This document shows positions 35,741 through 44,858 of a stretch of 64,000 bases of DNA, in pieces. The notes beneath the pieces were generated by a model. That model did not search any database. It saw nothing but the letters and a program-made list of their open reading frames with translations, and was not told where the DNA came from. Each line of letters begins with the position of its first letter. Position 1 is the first letter of the stretch. Made by a program: the position numbers and the translations under genes. Source of the DNA: Amycolatopsis balhimycina FH 1894 (lineage in GTDB: Bacteria; Actinomycetota; Actinomycetes; Mycobacteriales; Pseudonocardiaceae); assembly GCF_000384295.1 (NCBI RefSeq), contig NZ_KB913037.1, forward strand, positions 2,429,947-2,493,946, in the 5' to 3' direction.

Positions 35741-36849
35741 GCAGCTGCTCCCTTATGGAGGACATCACCGAGCTGATCCAGCAGCAGCGCGAGGGATCCG
35801 CGATCGTGCTCGCCCAACTCGGCGCCCTGCACCAGGAGAAGAAGCAGCTGACGCAGCGCGGCGAGAGCGCGCTCGACGAGCCGGGCGTCCACCCTGACGA
35901 CCTGCGCGTCGGGCTTGGTGCGGAGCTTGTCGGCGCGAGCGGCGTCGGCTTGCTCCTGGACGCGCTCGGCCTCGATGAGAGCTTGCTCCGCGCTCAGCTC
36001 CTCGTTGGTAGTGGCGGCGGCGAGGGCGGAGGGCAGCAGCCGGGTGCGGCCCGTGTTCTTCACCGCGGCCCAGATGTCGGCGGCGGCTTGCTCCCGGCCG
36101 CGACGCAGCTCAACGAACCGGATGCGGGTGTGCAGCGACACCTTGGCCTCGTCCATCTCCTCGGCTACCTCGCGGGGCATCTCGGCGAACGCGCGCACCA
36201 GCTCGCGGGCCTTGCGTGGGCTCAGCTGCAGGCCGAGCCGGGTCAGGACTTCGGCCCATGGCGCGGCGCTGCGCTTGTCGTTGCCGCGGATGCGTTCCAT
36301 CGCGGTGAAGCGCGCGATCGGGTCGTCGATCGCATAGACCTCGGCCGGCACGGCGTGGCCGCCGGCCAGCAGCTTGCCCAGCAGGACGGCACAGCGGTCG
36401 AGCACCAAGGCGGCGGCGAGCTCGCCCGGCCGCAGGCTCTCCCGGGCGAGGTTCTCGACCAGCTGCCAGATCCGCCGTTCCTCATCCGACAGCGGCCCCG
36501 GGCAGACCACGGCGGGCAGCGCGGCGAAGTGCAGGTTGTCCGGCCGGTTGACCGCACCCCATCGGCATGCGCGCAGCCGCCGCTCCCCCGCGGCCAGCTT
36601 CATCGCCGGATGCGTTCCGTCGCCCGGGTCGATCTCCTCGACCAGCACCGGCTGCAGAACCCCGACGCTGGCAATCGAGGAGATCAGGTCCGCGAGGTCC
36701 GCCGGCGTGGTCGCATCGCCCGGCAGCCGACCCTGCAGCTCGGTGAACGGCGTGCCCTCACCTCGCAGCGGCAGCAGCGCGAACCGGCGTTGCCGCAGCC
36801 GCGGCGACAGCCCGAACTGCGCCACGACCTCGGTCGGCGCCTCGGTCAC
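35737..36849 (-). CDS. ParB-like protein
   Basis: 370 residues. The N-terminal ParB/Srx fold shows LADLISSIASVGVLQPVLVE and AGERRLRACR, followed by ENLARESLRPGELAAAL, which is the partner-box region leading to the DNA-binding helices. The C-terminal third is a coiled-coil rich in Glu/Ala/Arg. The GTG at 36849 overlaps the upstream stop as GTGA. No ParA gene is adjacent, so it may serve in transfer or regulation of the element and not in partition. Confidence 0.85.
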   Translation of the reverse strand: MTEAPTEVVAQFGLSPRLRQRRFALLPLRGEGTPFTELQGRLPGDATTPADLADLISSIASVGVLQPVLVEEIDPGDGTHPAMKLAAGERRLRACRWGAVNRPDNLHFAALPAVVCPGPLSDEERRIWQLVENLARESLRPGELAAALVLDRCAVLLGKLLAGGHAVPAEVYAIDDPIARFTAMERIRGNDKRSAAPWAEVLTRLGLQLSPRKARELVRAFAEMPREVAEEMDEAKVSLHTRIRFVELRRGREQAAADIWAAVKNTGRTRLLPSALAAATTNEELSAEQALIEAERVQEQADAARADKLRTKPDAQVVRVDARLVERALAALRQLLLLLVQGAELGEHDRGSLALLLDQLGDVLHKGAAA

Positions 36850-37706
36850 GACAGCCTGCCGAACACGCCCACCCACCGCGGATCGCCGAGCAACGGCATC
36901 GCCACCGGCTTCAACGGGCCGTCATCTACGAGCCGGGGCAAGGTCGTCGCGACCATGTCGACCCGCCCCGCGGCCGTGCTCACCAGAGGCATGGCCTGAG
37001 CGTGGGCCCGCAGGTCGGCGAGCCGGCGCTCGAGCACCGGAGGCTCGGCGCCGGACAGGACGATCACGACCCGCGGGAACCGGGGATACCGCTCCCGCCA
37101 AGCCCACCGCTGGCCAGTCCCTGCTGGTGCGTGGTCGTGGTAGCGGATGTAGCCGACCACCTTGGGGGCCAGGCGAGCGACCGGCATCGTCGCGCGGTCC
37201 AGCTCGACGAACAGCGTCCGCTGAGTGCGACGGCCATCTTCCTCGAGCACGTAGTGCAGGACGGCGTCGGCGATCACGACCCCGCGCCGGTCTCCGATCC
37301 GGTCACGGAACCGGTGGGCGACCTCCGGCGTCCAGGACAGCGGCCCGCACTCGTGACCGTGCTCTCGAGCTGTCTCGACGAAGGCGAGACCGGTCTCGAC
37401 GACGTCGAGGGTGTGCTCCTGCAGCAGGTGCGCGACCGCGGTGCCCGGCAGCCGGTAGGCACGGGCATCGACCGTCCCGGCCGCCTCGACGGCCTCAGCT
37501 CCGGCCGGGGTGACATGCCACGTGCGGGGCCGGTGCTCCCGGGTGATCCGGTCGGCCAGCCCTGCACGGCGCAGCCCGGCCAGCTTCGCGCGGACGCTGA
37601 CCGCGGACAACATCGGGGCAACCAGCCGCCGGACTTGCTCAGTCGACACCAGCCGGTGCCAGTACAGGACGGTTAGAGCATCGCGCTGAACGACGTCGAG
37701 GTCCAT
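36846..37706 (-). CDS. Replication-relaxation family protein
   Basis: 286 residues. Starts with a winged helix (QRDALTVLYWHRLVSTEQVR) and continues into the nuclease-like core (VIADAVLHYVLEEDGRRTQR, TLFVELDRATMPVARLAPKV), which matches the Replic_Relax family of actinobacterial and Gram-positive conjugative elements. ATG 37706 has GGAG 8 bases ahead; a GTG at 37715 overlapping the upstream stop as GTGA is the alternative. It may act at the transfer or replication origin of this element. Confidence 0.85.
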   Translation of the reverse strand: MDLDVVQRDALTVLYWHRLVSTEQVRRLVAPMLSAVSVRAKLAGLRRAGLADRITREHRPRTWHVTPAGAEAVEAAGTVDARAYRLPGTAVAHLLQEHTLDVVETGLAFVETAREHGHECGPLSWTPEVAHRFRDRIGDRRGVVIADAVLHYVLEEDGRRTQRTLFVELDRATMPVARLAPKVVGYIRYHDHAPAGTGQRWAWRERYPRFPRVVIVLSGAEPPVLERRLADLRAHAQAMPLVSTAAGRVDMVATTLPRLVDDGPLKPVAMPLLGDPRWVGVFGRLS

Positions 37707-37711
37707 GCCGG

Positions 37712-39898
37712 TCACTCCACGCTCGAAGTCAGGTCGATCGCGGCGCCACTGCCCCGCGTCGGCGGACGCCCGCGTCGCGACTGCGGCGCCCGCTGCTCGG
37801 CCCGCAGGGCGGCGAGGATGCGGTCGTCCAGGTCCTCGAGCTCGTCGAGCACCTCGCCGATCGGGCGGCGAGCGAGGTTGGCATCGAGCGCTTGGTCGAC
37901 GTCGTCGTTCCACTCGGGGTGGAAATGCTCGGCGAACTCGTCGTCGACATGCAGGCCGCGGATCTTGAACGGGGTCGTGCGCTGCCCGCCGAGGGTGACG
38001 GTGACGACGTGGTGGAACTGCTCCAGCTCGGTCACGGTCGCCGGCTGGACCAGGCCGCCGAACTCCCGGGCCACGGTCCTCGCGCCGTCAATGGCCGCGG
38101 CCGAGGTCATCAGCAGCGACTGGTTCTGCAGCAGCGCCCGCCGTGTCTCCGCGGCGAGCCGGTCGGGCATCTGGTTCATCGCGTGCAGCGCGACCCGGTA
38201 CTTGCGCAGCTGCTCGAGGATGGCGGCGAGGTAGCCGCGGGAGGCGCCGTCGACCGCGGCGAGCTCGTCGACGAACGCGTCGCACCTGCGCCGCTGCTCG
38301 ACCGGGGTATCCGCGCGGGAGCGGCCGGCGCGGAACAGGTCGTAGATCATGAACGAGGTGATCAGCTTGTTCGTCTCGCCGGTGCCAGTTGTGCAGACGA
38401 ACACGATCCGCCCGGTGTCCATCGCCCGCCGCACGTCATACGTCGTCACCGACGAGCCGAGGAACGCCGAGAGCGTGGGGCTGGTGCGTAGCCGGTTGAT
38501 GATGTTGGTGACCACCGTCGTCGCGTCGGGAGCGAGCTTGGGGAATGAGTCAGTCCAGTACCTGCGTACGGACGGCTTCAACGTGGGCAGGATCGATTCG
38601 CGCCAGGTCTCGTCGTCCAGCAGCGTCGGGATCTGGAAGATCGTCGGCGCGCAGTCGGCTGGCAGCCGCATCGCGAGGTAGCAGAGTGCCTCGCAGGCTT
38701 TCGTGAGGATCGACTTCGCTCGCGGCGCGGCGTCTCCCCAGCCCAGGGCCGCGGCGAACGATGTGACGACGGCGTCGACGCGGTCCTCGATGTCGGACTC
38801 GGTGAAGCCCTGCATGCTCAGCGGGTTCCAGCCGGGCAGATGCTTGTCGCGGCCGCGGACGTCGAGGTTGACCTCCCACAGCCGCGCCCGCAACGCTGGG
38901 TCGGAGAGGTAGGGCTTGGCGCGTTTCCAGCCGTCGGCGTGCGGGTCGAGGAACCAGACCCCGCCGCCGAGCCGGGCGATCTCGATCGCCTGAGCCAGGG
39001 CCTCTTCGGTCTTCCCGAATCCGGCTTTGCCGAAGCGGGCGGAGAACAGCAGCTCTCGCAGGGGCACGCCGACCAGTCGCTCGTCGCCGTTGACGTCGGT
39101 GACGTATCCGAGCCGCACTAGCCCCGTCCCCGTCCCCGTCCCCGGCCGGTAGGTCGGGATTTCGCGTGGCGCCGGGAGCACCCAGCCGCGGCTGCGGGCG
39201 ATCGCCGGGGACTGGCACCGGCCGGACGGTGGCTTCAGCAGGGCCGCGATTTCGCCCGCGGTGACCAGCGAGCCGGTCCGTGGCTTCGTCAGGCCGGTCC
39301 GGAATCGCCGGTCGAACAATCGGCGTACCAGGATGGTGTCCGCGCCGAAGTGCCAGCCGAAGACCCGCGGACCACGCACCCGCCAGTAGTTCTCCCCGCG
39401 ATACACGTCGAACGCACCGATCACGCTCCGCAGATGCGCCTGCGCCCGGCCCGAGATTTCCGACTCACACCGGATCAGCACCTGGACGGCGAATACCGGC
39501 TCATCGGTGACGAACTTGTTCACCACTCGCTGAGCCGACCTCGCCGCTTCGCGCACACGACCACCGGCTGCGGGCCGCGCGATCGGCAGGAATTCGCCGA
39601 TCAGCTCGTCAGCGAAGTCGGCAACTGCTCCGAATGGCCCTGCACCATTTCCTGTGTGCGAGCTGTGAACAACACGGCGGGCGTAGTGGCGGATGCGGGC
39701 GGGCGTGAGTGGAATGAGATCCAGACACACGTGCACAGATTCAGCGAGGTCCGGCCGGACGTCACCGAGAGCATTGGCCAGTGTCTGCAGTGGATCGTCG
39801 GGCCGGACCGGCAAGGCCTGCAACGGAAGATGACCAGGCCGTGCCAGCACGAGCTCGGCCCGTGCCACCTGCAAGCGCGTCTCGGTTTCGCCGTCCAC
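37712..39898 (-). CDS. Type IV coupling-type ATPase (VirD4/TraG/HerA-like)
   Basis: 728 residues. The P-loop is ARFGKAGFGKTE with K296, and Walker B is GGVWFLDPHADGW; a second acidic strand DAFVDELAAVDG lies in the C-terminal ATPase lobe. The N-terminal 250 residues are not recognised and have no clear membrane helix. The start is a GTG at 39898 behind GGGAGGAG; an ATG at 39940 lacks a ribosome site. It probably pumps DNA through the secretion channel encoded in the right arm. It heads the left-arm operon of eleven closely spaced genes. Confidence 0.85.
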   Translation of the reverse strand: MDGETETRLQVARAELVLARPGHLPLQALPVRPDDPLQTLANALGDVRPDLAESVHVCLDLIPLTPARIRHYARRVVHSSHTGNGAGPFGAVADFADELIGEFLPIARPAAGGRVREAARSAQRVVNKFVTDEPVFAVQVLIRCESEISGRAQAHLRSVIGAFDVYRGENYWRVRGPRVFGWHFGADTILVRRLFDRRFRTGLTKPRTGSLVTAGEIAALLKPPSGRCQSPAIARSRGWVLPAPREIPTYRPGTGTGTGLVRLGYVTDVNGDERLVGVPLRELLFSARFGKAGFGKTEEALAQAIEIARLGGGVWFLDPHADGWKRAKPYLSDPALRARLWEVNLDVRGRDKHLPGWNPLSMQGFTESDIEDRVDAVVTSFAAALGWGDAAPRAKSILTKACEALCYLAMRLPADCAPTIFQIPTLLDDETWRESILPTLKPSVRRYWTDSFPKLAPDATTVVTNIINRLRTSPTLSAFLGSSVTTYDVRRAMDTGRIVFVCTTGTGETNKLITSFMIYDLFRAGRSRADTPVEQRRRCDAFVDELAAVDGASRGYLAAILEQLRKYRVALHAMNQMPDRLAAETRRALLQNQSLLMTSAAAIDGARTVAREFGGLVQPATVTELEQFHHVVTVTLGGQRTTPFKIRGLHVDDEFAEHFHPEWNDDVDQALDANLARRPIGEVLDELEDLDDRILAALRAEQRAPQSRRGRPPTRGSGAAIDLTSSVE

Positions 39899-39991
39899 GG
39901 TGGGTTCTCCTCCCGGGAACCACCACACGGCTCCCGGCATCAGTCACGGAAGAACCGACACGTTTTGATACAGCCGCACCCGACGGTGAAA

Positions 39992-40020
39992 TTGCCTCGA
40001 TGCCCAAGAACAGATACACT
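39992..40020 (+). promoter_or_regulatory. Promoter of the lsr2-like gene
   Basis: TTGCCT (39992-39997) and TACACT (40015-40020) are separated by 17 bases, about 80 bases before the GTG start. A hyphenated inverted repeat CGTTGC-N7-GCAACG (40032-40050) sits just downstream of the expected start of transcription and could be an operator. Confidence 0.5.
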
Positions 40021-40098
40021 CCGTCAAAGAACGTTGCTCATTGTGCAACGCGTCACACGTCGCGTTCCCCGCACACTTCCACTCTGAGGAGTATTCAC

Positions 40099-40473
40099 GT
40101 GGCCCAGAAAGTCCGCGTCGAGATCCTGGACGACCTCGACGGCAGCACCGCCACCCAGACCGTCCCCTTCACCCTCGACGGCGTCAGCTACGAAATCGAC
40201 CTCTCCGACGACAACGCCACCGCCCTGCGCGACGGGCGGAAACTCCGCGTCGCGACCGGCCAGTCGACCACCGTCACCACGGCCGACCGTGAACGCAACC
40301 AGCAGATCCGGGCGTGGGCCAACGCCAACGGCTACGCGGTGTCCGAACGAGGACGTCTCTCCTCGGAGGTCATCTCCGCCTACGACCAGGCCCAGGCCGC
40401 CGAGGCCGAAGCCCCCGCGAGGGCTCCCCGCAAGCGGGCGCCGCGCAAGAGGGTCGCCGCCGCCACGAAGTAA
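40099..40473 (+). CDS. Lsr2-like nucleoid-associated protein
   Basis: 124 residues. The N-terminal dimerisation half has KVRVEILDDLDGSTATQTVP and SYEIDLSDDNATALRD; the C-terminal DNA-binding half has RNQQIRAWANANGYAVSERGRL, where RGR inserts in the minor groove of AT-rich DNA. It ends in a basic tail with a PRKRAPRKR repeat, which chromosomal Lsr2 lacks. GAGGAG precedes the GTG. As an element-borne copy it may silence element genes or counter host silencing. It is the only plus-strand gene between the two minus-strand transfer blocks. Confidence 0.92.
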   Translation: MAQKVRVEILDDLDGSTATQTVPFTLDGVSYEIDLSDDNATALRDGRKLRVATGQSTTVTTADRERNQQIRAWANANGYAVSERGRLSSEVISAYDQAQAAEAEAPARAPRKRAPRKRVAAATK

Positions 40474-40504
40474 CCACGGTGGCCAGCAGATCACTGGGGA
40501 GAGA

Positions 40505-41014
40505 TCACCGCTGTCGGCCCGTCGGCGGCAGGGACACATCACCCTCGCCGCCGACGGACGCCACCTCACCGTTGACGTCACCAGGCGCCGCGCGCCGGAT
40601 CTCGACGTCTGGGTAGACGAGCTTGTTGAGCACTCCGGTCACCGACTCGCGCCCCTCCACGCTCATCACCATCTTCCCGAACTCCGCGTCCGTGCTGAAC
40701 CGGACTCGCACCCCGACCGCCGACATCGGCACCCACCCGTGCACCGGCCGCACCCGCCCCAGCTGATGCGCGAACGCCAGCACCGCCTGCGGCGACGGAT
40801 CGAACGTCGTGGTCGGCAGCAGGTCGAACCGGACACGGGAGCGGAGGTGGTGGGAACGGAAGTGTCGGTGGAGGACGAACACCGCGATCAGGATCGCGAC
40901 CACGGCGGTGGTCACCCACCAGAACGCGCCGCTCGCGAGCACGTCGGTTGGACGGAGCGCCTTCGGCGCGCTGTTCCCCAGTATGGCCTGGCGGCCATGC
41001 GTGCCGGGGAACAT
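40505..41014 (-). CDS. Single-pass membrane protein of the transfer locus
   Basis: About 169 residues. One strong membrane helix (FWWVTTAVVAILIAVFVLHR) near residues 31-50, then a soluble domain (SPQAVLAFAHQLGRVRPVHG). The start is uncertain: ATG 41014 is used, but no ribosome site is clear and an inner GTG before the helix is possible. It lies upstream of the coupling ATPase in the same orientation. No family name is certain. The bases 41015-41373 show no supported gene. Confidence 0.6.
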   Translation of the reverse strand: MFPGTHGRQAILGNSAPKALRPTDVLASGAFWWVTTAVVAILIAVFVLHRHFRSHHLRSRVRFDLLPTTTFDPSPQAVLAFAHQLGRVRPVHGWVPMSAVGVRVRFSTDAEFGKMVMSVEGRESVTGVLNKLVYPDVEIRRAAPGDVNGEVASVGGEGDVSLPPTGRQR

Positions 41015-41373
41015 GTCGGCATTCGAGGCAGGTCCCCGAATAGCCCGCTGAGCAGCAGAAGGCCGTCCGTCGGGTATCCACCCCAACGAATCGCCAACGC
41101 TACCTCCAACGATCGCCTGGCCCACAAAGCACCCATGCACGACACCGTCTCCTTCGGCTTGCCCTTCAGGTCTGATCCGAGACAAGTGAGTCAGCGACGG
41201 CTATTCATCCAGTTCCTTCTCGTGGCAACCAGAAGTTCGAACGGACGCCAATCAGTGGTGCTCCACCGCGCCCACAGCGCGGAGGCTGTACGAGCTTCCT
41301 GCAGTACAACCGCTGGCCCCAGCCGGTGACGCCCACGCGTCGACCACCTTCGCCCCTGCGGCATCATGTCTCA

Positions 41374-42174
41374 GTGGGCATCAATGACAAGGACCGAAAG
41401 ATCCTCTGGGGCAGGTCCGGTAATCGGTGCGCACTCTGTCAGCGTCGCCTTGTCGCGGATCGCACCGCACTCGATCCCGAAGCCGTGGTCGGCGACGAAG
41501 CCCACATCGCGGCCCGCTCTCCCGGCGGCCCTCGTCACAACCGCGGCCCCGCCGTCGCCCTCGACTCCTACGACAACTTGATTCTGTTGTGCAAGGTCGA
41601 CGACAAGAAGGTCGACGACCAGCCTGGACACTATACCGTCACTCGCCTCAAGAAGATCAAACACGATCACGAGGCGTGGGTCCAGCACGCGCTCGACACG
41701 CAGACTTCCCTATCCCAGCCAAGTCTGGAGGAAGCGAACCGGCAGAAGGCTCAGCTCTTGTCCGGTTACCGCGTCCTCAATGCTGCGTTCGACACGTGGA
41801 AAGAAGCCATCATGGCCGCGTCCGACGCAAACGTGCTCCGGGTTGATCCCGAAGAGGAACGCGCCCTCCATGCCGAGTGCACCCGGCAGTGGCAAAACGC
41901 CCACCTGGCCTGCGGACAATTCGCCGCAGTCGCCACACCGGAATGCGCGGACCTCGCCGGGCGGGTCCTCGACGGCTGGAAAAGCCTGGCCGACGACGTT
42001 GTGGATGGGCTGTGGCCGTCCGATCACCCTGGAGCCGACCAACACGACGACCTCGACATCAACCGGGACGAACTGCTTAGCGCTGTCAGCACCGAACTGG
42101 GTATGACAAGGTCCGCCGTTCTGAACAGCCTTCGCGCCGCCGGAAAGCTCGGTGGCACAGGGAAACGCTTCTGA
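41374..42174 (+). CDS. HNH-endonuclease-like protein with altered metal residues
   Basis: 266 residues. The N-terminal HNH-type fold has LWGRSGNRCALCQRRL (C19, C22), DEAHIAARSPGG (H44) and YDNLILLCKVDDKKVDDQ. At this last site the family normally reads C-x-x-H-H-x-x-I-D-D-Q; here the His pair is Asp-Asp, so metal binding or cutting may be changed. The last 150 residues (helical) are not recognised. The GTG at 41374 gives the usual family N-terminus (INDKDRKILWGRSG), but no ribosome site supports it and a start at 41326 is possible. Found in the cargo region, so a defence role is conceivable. Confidence 0.65.
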   Translation: MGINDKDRKILWGRSGNRCALCQRRLVADRTALDPEAVVGDEAHIAARSPGGPRHNRGPAVALDSYDNLILLCKVDDKKVDDQPGHYTVTRLKKIKHDHEAWVQHALDTQTSLSQPSLEEANRQKAQLLSGYRVLNAAFDTWKEAIMAASDANVLRVDPEEERALHAECTRQWQNAHLACGQFAAVATPECADLAGRVLDGWKSLADDVVDGLWPSDHPGADQHDDLDINRDELLSAVSTELGMTRSAVLNSLRAAGKLGGTGKRF

Positions 42175-42279
42175 TCTTTCGGGTGATCGACACTGTCCGC
42201 CGAGAGCCGCGCAGTCGGATGCCGAGTCGCCGTGCAGGCGTCAGATCGAGACCTGCCCACGTTCCTGAACGAGTCGTCC

Positions 42280-42600
42280 TCAGCTCCCTGCCGGACGTGT
42301 GACGCCGACCAGATTGCGACCGAACGGATCGACACGCACCGCCTTACCGCAGTCGGGCGCGTTGATCATCTCCGTCGCGGAGGTGGCAAACCCGACGTGG
42401 GTGATCGTGAGCGGGTCCAGTTCCGAAGAACACGAGGTCTCCGGGGCCGACGTTCTGAGCTGGGATTCGAGGTCCGGCCGCGTGCTGGGCTTGCGCGGTC
42501 CCTGGTAGATCGATCCCGGCCGACTCGAAGGCAGCTTTGGTGAGGCCTGAGCAGTCGAAGCCGGCATCGAAGCCGACGGTTCTTCGGGCTACAAAAGTTG
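42280..42600 (-). pseudogene. Frameshifted NlpC/P60 remnant
   Basis: Two minus-strand frames together match the C-terminal NlpC/P60 domain of the transfer-locus peptidase at 49.9 kb: first GFDCSGLTKAAFESAGIDLP and VGPGDLVFFGTG, then after a frameshift THVGFATSATEMINAP and VRVDPFGRNLVG. The Cys, His and surrounding motifs are still readable but the frame is broken and no N-terminal part remains. Identity to the intact copy is only moderate, so it is an old duplicate or the relic of a second element. Confidence 0.75.
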
Positions 42601-42639
42601 ATCTTCATCGTTCCCGCTCACCGTATTCGCAGCCATCAG

Positions 42640-42842
42640 CAGATCGTCAAAGGCACCTGCGAAGGTCTCAGCGCCGCCCGCGCCCGAGGCCGCGTCGGCG
42701 GCCGCCCTCGCGCCCTGACCTGCGAACAGATCGCCGACGCCCGCATCCTGCTCAGAGCCGGACAAACCCGAACCGCCGTCGCCGCCAAGCTCCGCGTCTC
42801 CCTCGGACACTCAGCCGCGCCCTCGACACCGGGCCCGGCTGA
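42640..42842 (+). pseudogene. C-terminal remnant of a serine resolvase/invertase
   Basis: The frame reads KGTCEGLSAARARGRVGGRP and then LTCEQIADARILLRAGQTRT, the linker and start of the DNA-binding helix-turn-helix of Tn3-type serine recombinases. A one-base shift near 42800 then gives RTLSRALDTGPG to a stop at 42842. The catalytic N-terminal domain is missing, so it is inactive. It lies back to back with the NlpC/P60 remnant. From 42843 to 43048 nothing is seen. Confidence 0.65.
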
Positions 42843-43048
42843 CGCCCGCCACCGGGTGACAAAGCATGACCGCAGCGGACAGCGCACGGGGAGACTGTTG
42901 CGCCGAAATCCGGATAGCCGGGGTGGGAGACTCCTCCCGGCTACTCGACCTGAGGTAGAGCCAGCTATACCGCACGGGTAGCGCAGCCTCACCCGGTCGT
43001 GCTAGCCCATGCACCATCGCGCTCCGAGCGGCCCTTCTCTACCGTCGT

Positions 43049-43187
43049 CCCCATGCGATTTCGACCGAGCACGCCAACTGGTGCCGCCGAATCAACACCA
43101 GGTTCCCAGCGCAGGACTGTTCGACTGTATTCGAGGTCCGTGATCGGGTTGCTGCTGGCGGCCGCCGCAGCTTTGTGCCAGCGGACA
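43049..43187 (+). pseudogene. Possible 5' part of a membrane-protein gene cut by IS21
   Basis: An ATG at about 43053 opens a frame that runs up to the IS end and encodes a signal-peptide-like segment, RLYSRSVIGLLLAAAAALCQ. The other side of the IS starts in the middle of a hydrophobic N-terminus, so the two may once have been one gene. The exact junction and frame are not resolved. Confidence 0.35.
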
Positions 43188-43361
43188 TGAAAAAATCCGG
43201 GTGGGCGGACAGTTCGGTCCGGGTGGGCGGACATGAAATCTCCGGGTCGATGGACATGAGATCTCCGGGACACGCCTGACATCAATGCAGGTAGGGACCC
43301 CTCCGGCGGGGTTGGCTCTGGTTGCTGATCAGTTGCCCGCCCGTGCGGCCGGAGGAGTCCC

Positions 43362-44858
43362 TTGACCAAGTCTGACAGGGAAATCATGGACATCTTGGAA
43401 GCGTTCGATTTGACACGCTGTGCGCACTCGGCAGCGGAGCTGGCGGGGGTGGATGAGAAGACCGTCGCCCGTTATGTCGCGATCCGCGACGCGGGTGGTG
43501 ACCCGTTCACCCCGGCGCGGCGGGCTCGTGGGATCGACCCGTTCCTGGGCAAGATCGAGGAACTGGTGGCGAACTCCCAGGGCCGGGTCCGCGCCGATGT
43601 GGTGCATCAGCGGCTGGTCGCGATGGGGTTCACCGGCACCGACCGCACAACCCGACGCGCGGTCGCCGAGGCGAAAGCAGCGTGGAAGGCCGGCCACCGC
43701 CGCAAGTACCGGCCGTGGACCCCGGAGCCGGGGATGTGGATGCAGTTCGACTGGGGTGAGGGCCCTCGAGTCGGCGGGCGGCGCACGCAGTTGTTCTGCG
43801 CGTGGCTGTCGTGGTCGCGCTTCCGCGTGGTGCTGCCCGCATGGGACCAGACCTTGGGCACTCTGGTGTCCTGTGTGGATGCCACGTTGCGTCGGATCGG
43901 TGGCGCACCAACATATCTGCTGACCGACAACCCCCGGACGGTGACGATGGACCGGGTCGCCGGGGTGCCGGTACGTCACCCTGAGATCGTCGCCGCGGGC
44001 CGGTATTACGGCTGCAAAGTCGAAACGTGTGAGCCGTTCGACCCCGAGTCCAAGGGCGGCGCCGAGCACACCGTCAAGATCGCCAAGGCGGACCTGGTGC
44101 CCACCACGGCGAACCTGCTGCCCGCCTACTCGACGTTCGCCGACCTGGCGGACGCGTGTGTCGAGTGGTGCGAGCGGGTCAACGCCCGCACCCACCGCGA
44201 GACCGGGGCCGCTCCGGATGTCCGGCTGGCCACCGAACTGCAGCATCTGCACGTCCTGCCCGCCGAACCGCACGCGATCGCCCTCGGCGAGGAGCGCCTG
44301 GTCGACGATGACCAGACGATCCGGTTCGGGTCGGTGCGCTACTCCACCCCCGACGGGCACCAGGGCAGCAAGGTCTGGGCCCGCGTCACCGGCGACGAGC
44401 TGGTCATCGTCGGCGACACCACCGCCGGGCTGACCGAGATCGCCCGGCATGTGCTGTCCACTCCGGGTTCTCCGCGCATCGACGACGCGCACTACCCGCA
44501 CCATCCGGGCGGGAATCTGCCTCGCCCGCCGAAGGTCAGGGCACGCACTCCGGAGGAGGTCGCGTTCCTCGCCCTCGGCGAGGGTGCTCGCCGGTGGCTG
44601 GTCGAAGCCGCTGCGACCGGGGTGACCCGGATCCGGGTCAAGATGGCCCGCGCGGTGGAACTGGCGGCGATCCTGGATGCCGGCCGGGTCGACGACGCGC
44701 TGGGGCTGGCGGCGATCGCGGGCCGGTTCGCCGAGGACGACCTCGCCTCGATCCTGGACCACCTGACCTCCTCCGGGCCGCCGAGTGACGTGGTGGTGGC
44801 CGATGAGGCCCACTCCGCGCAACCGGGCACCAGCGGCTGGGAGGTGTTCGGCCAGTGA
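43362..44858 (+). CDS. istA: IS21 transposase IstA
   Basis: 498 residues. N-terminal helix-turn-helix (SAAELAGVDEKTVARYVAIR), then the DDE integrase core: D in MQFDWGEG, D in LLTDNPRTV and E in PESKGGAEHTV. Full length, so probably active. Ends in a GTGA overlap with istB, the usual IS21 arrangement. Confidence 0.95.
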   Translation: MTKSDREIMDILEAFDLTRCAHSAAELAGVDEKTVARYVAIRDAGGDPFTPARRARGIDPFLGKIEELVANSQGRVRADVVHQRLVAMGFTGTDRTTRRAVAEAKAAWKAGHRRKYRPWTPEPGMWMQFDWGEGPRVGGRRTQLFCAWLSWSRFRVVLPAWDQTLGTLVSCVDATLRRIGGAPTYLLTDNPRTVTMDRVAGVPVRHPEIVAAGRYYGCKVETCEPFDPESKGGAEHTVKIAKADLVPTTANLLPAYSTFADLADACVEWCERVNARTHRETGAAPDVRLATELQHLHVLPAEPHAIALGEERLVDDDQTIRFGSVRYSTPDGHQGSKVWARVTGDELVIVGDTTAGLTEIARHVLSTPGSPRIDDAHYPHHPGGNLPRPPKVRARTPEEVAFLALGEGARRWLVEAAATGVTRIRVKMARAVELAAILDAGRVDDALGLAAIAGRFAEDDLASILDHLTSSGPPSDVVVADEAHSAQPGTSGWEVFGQ

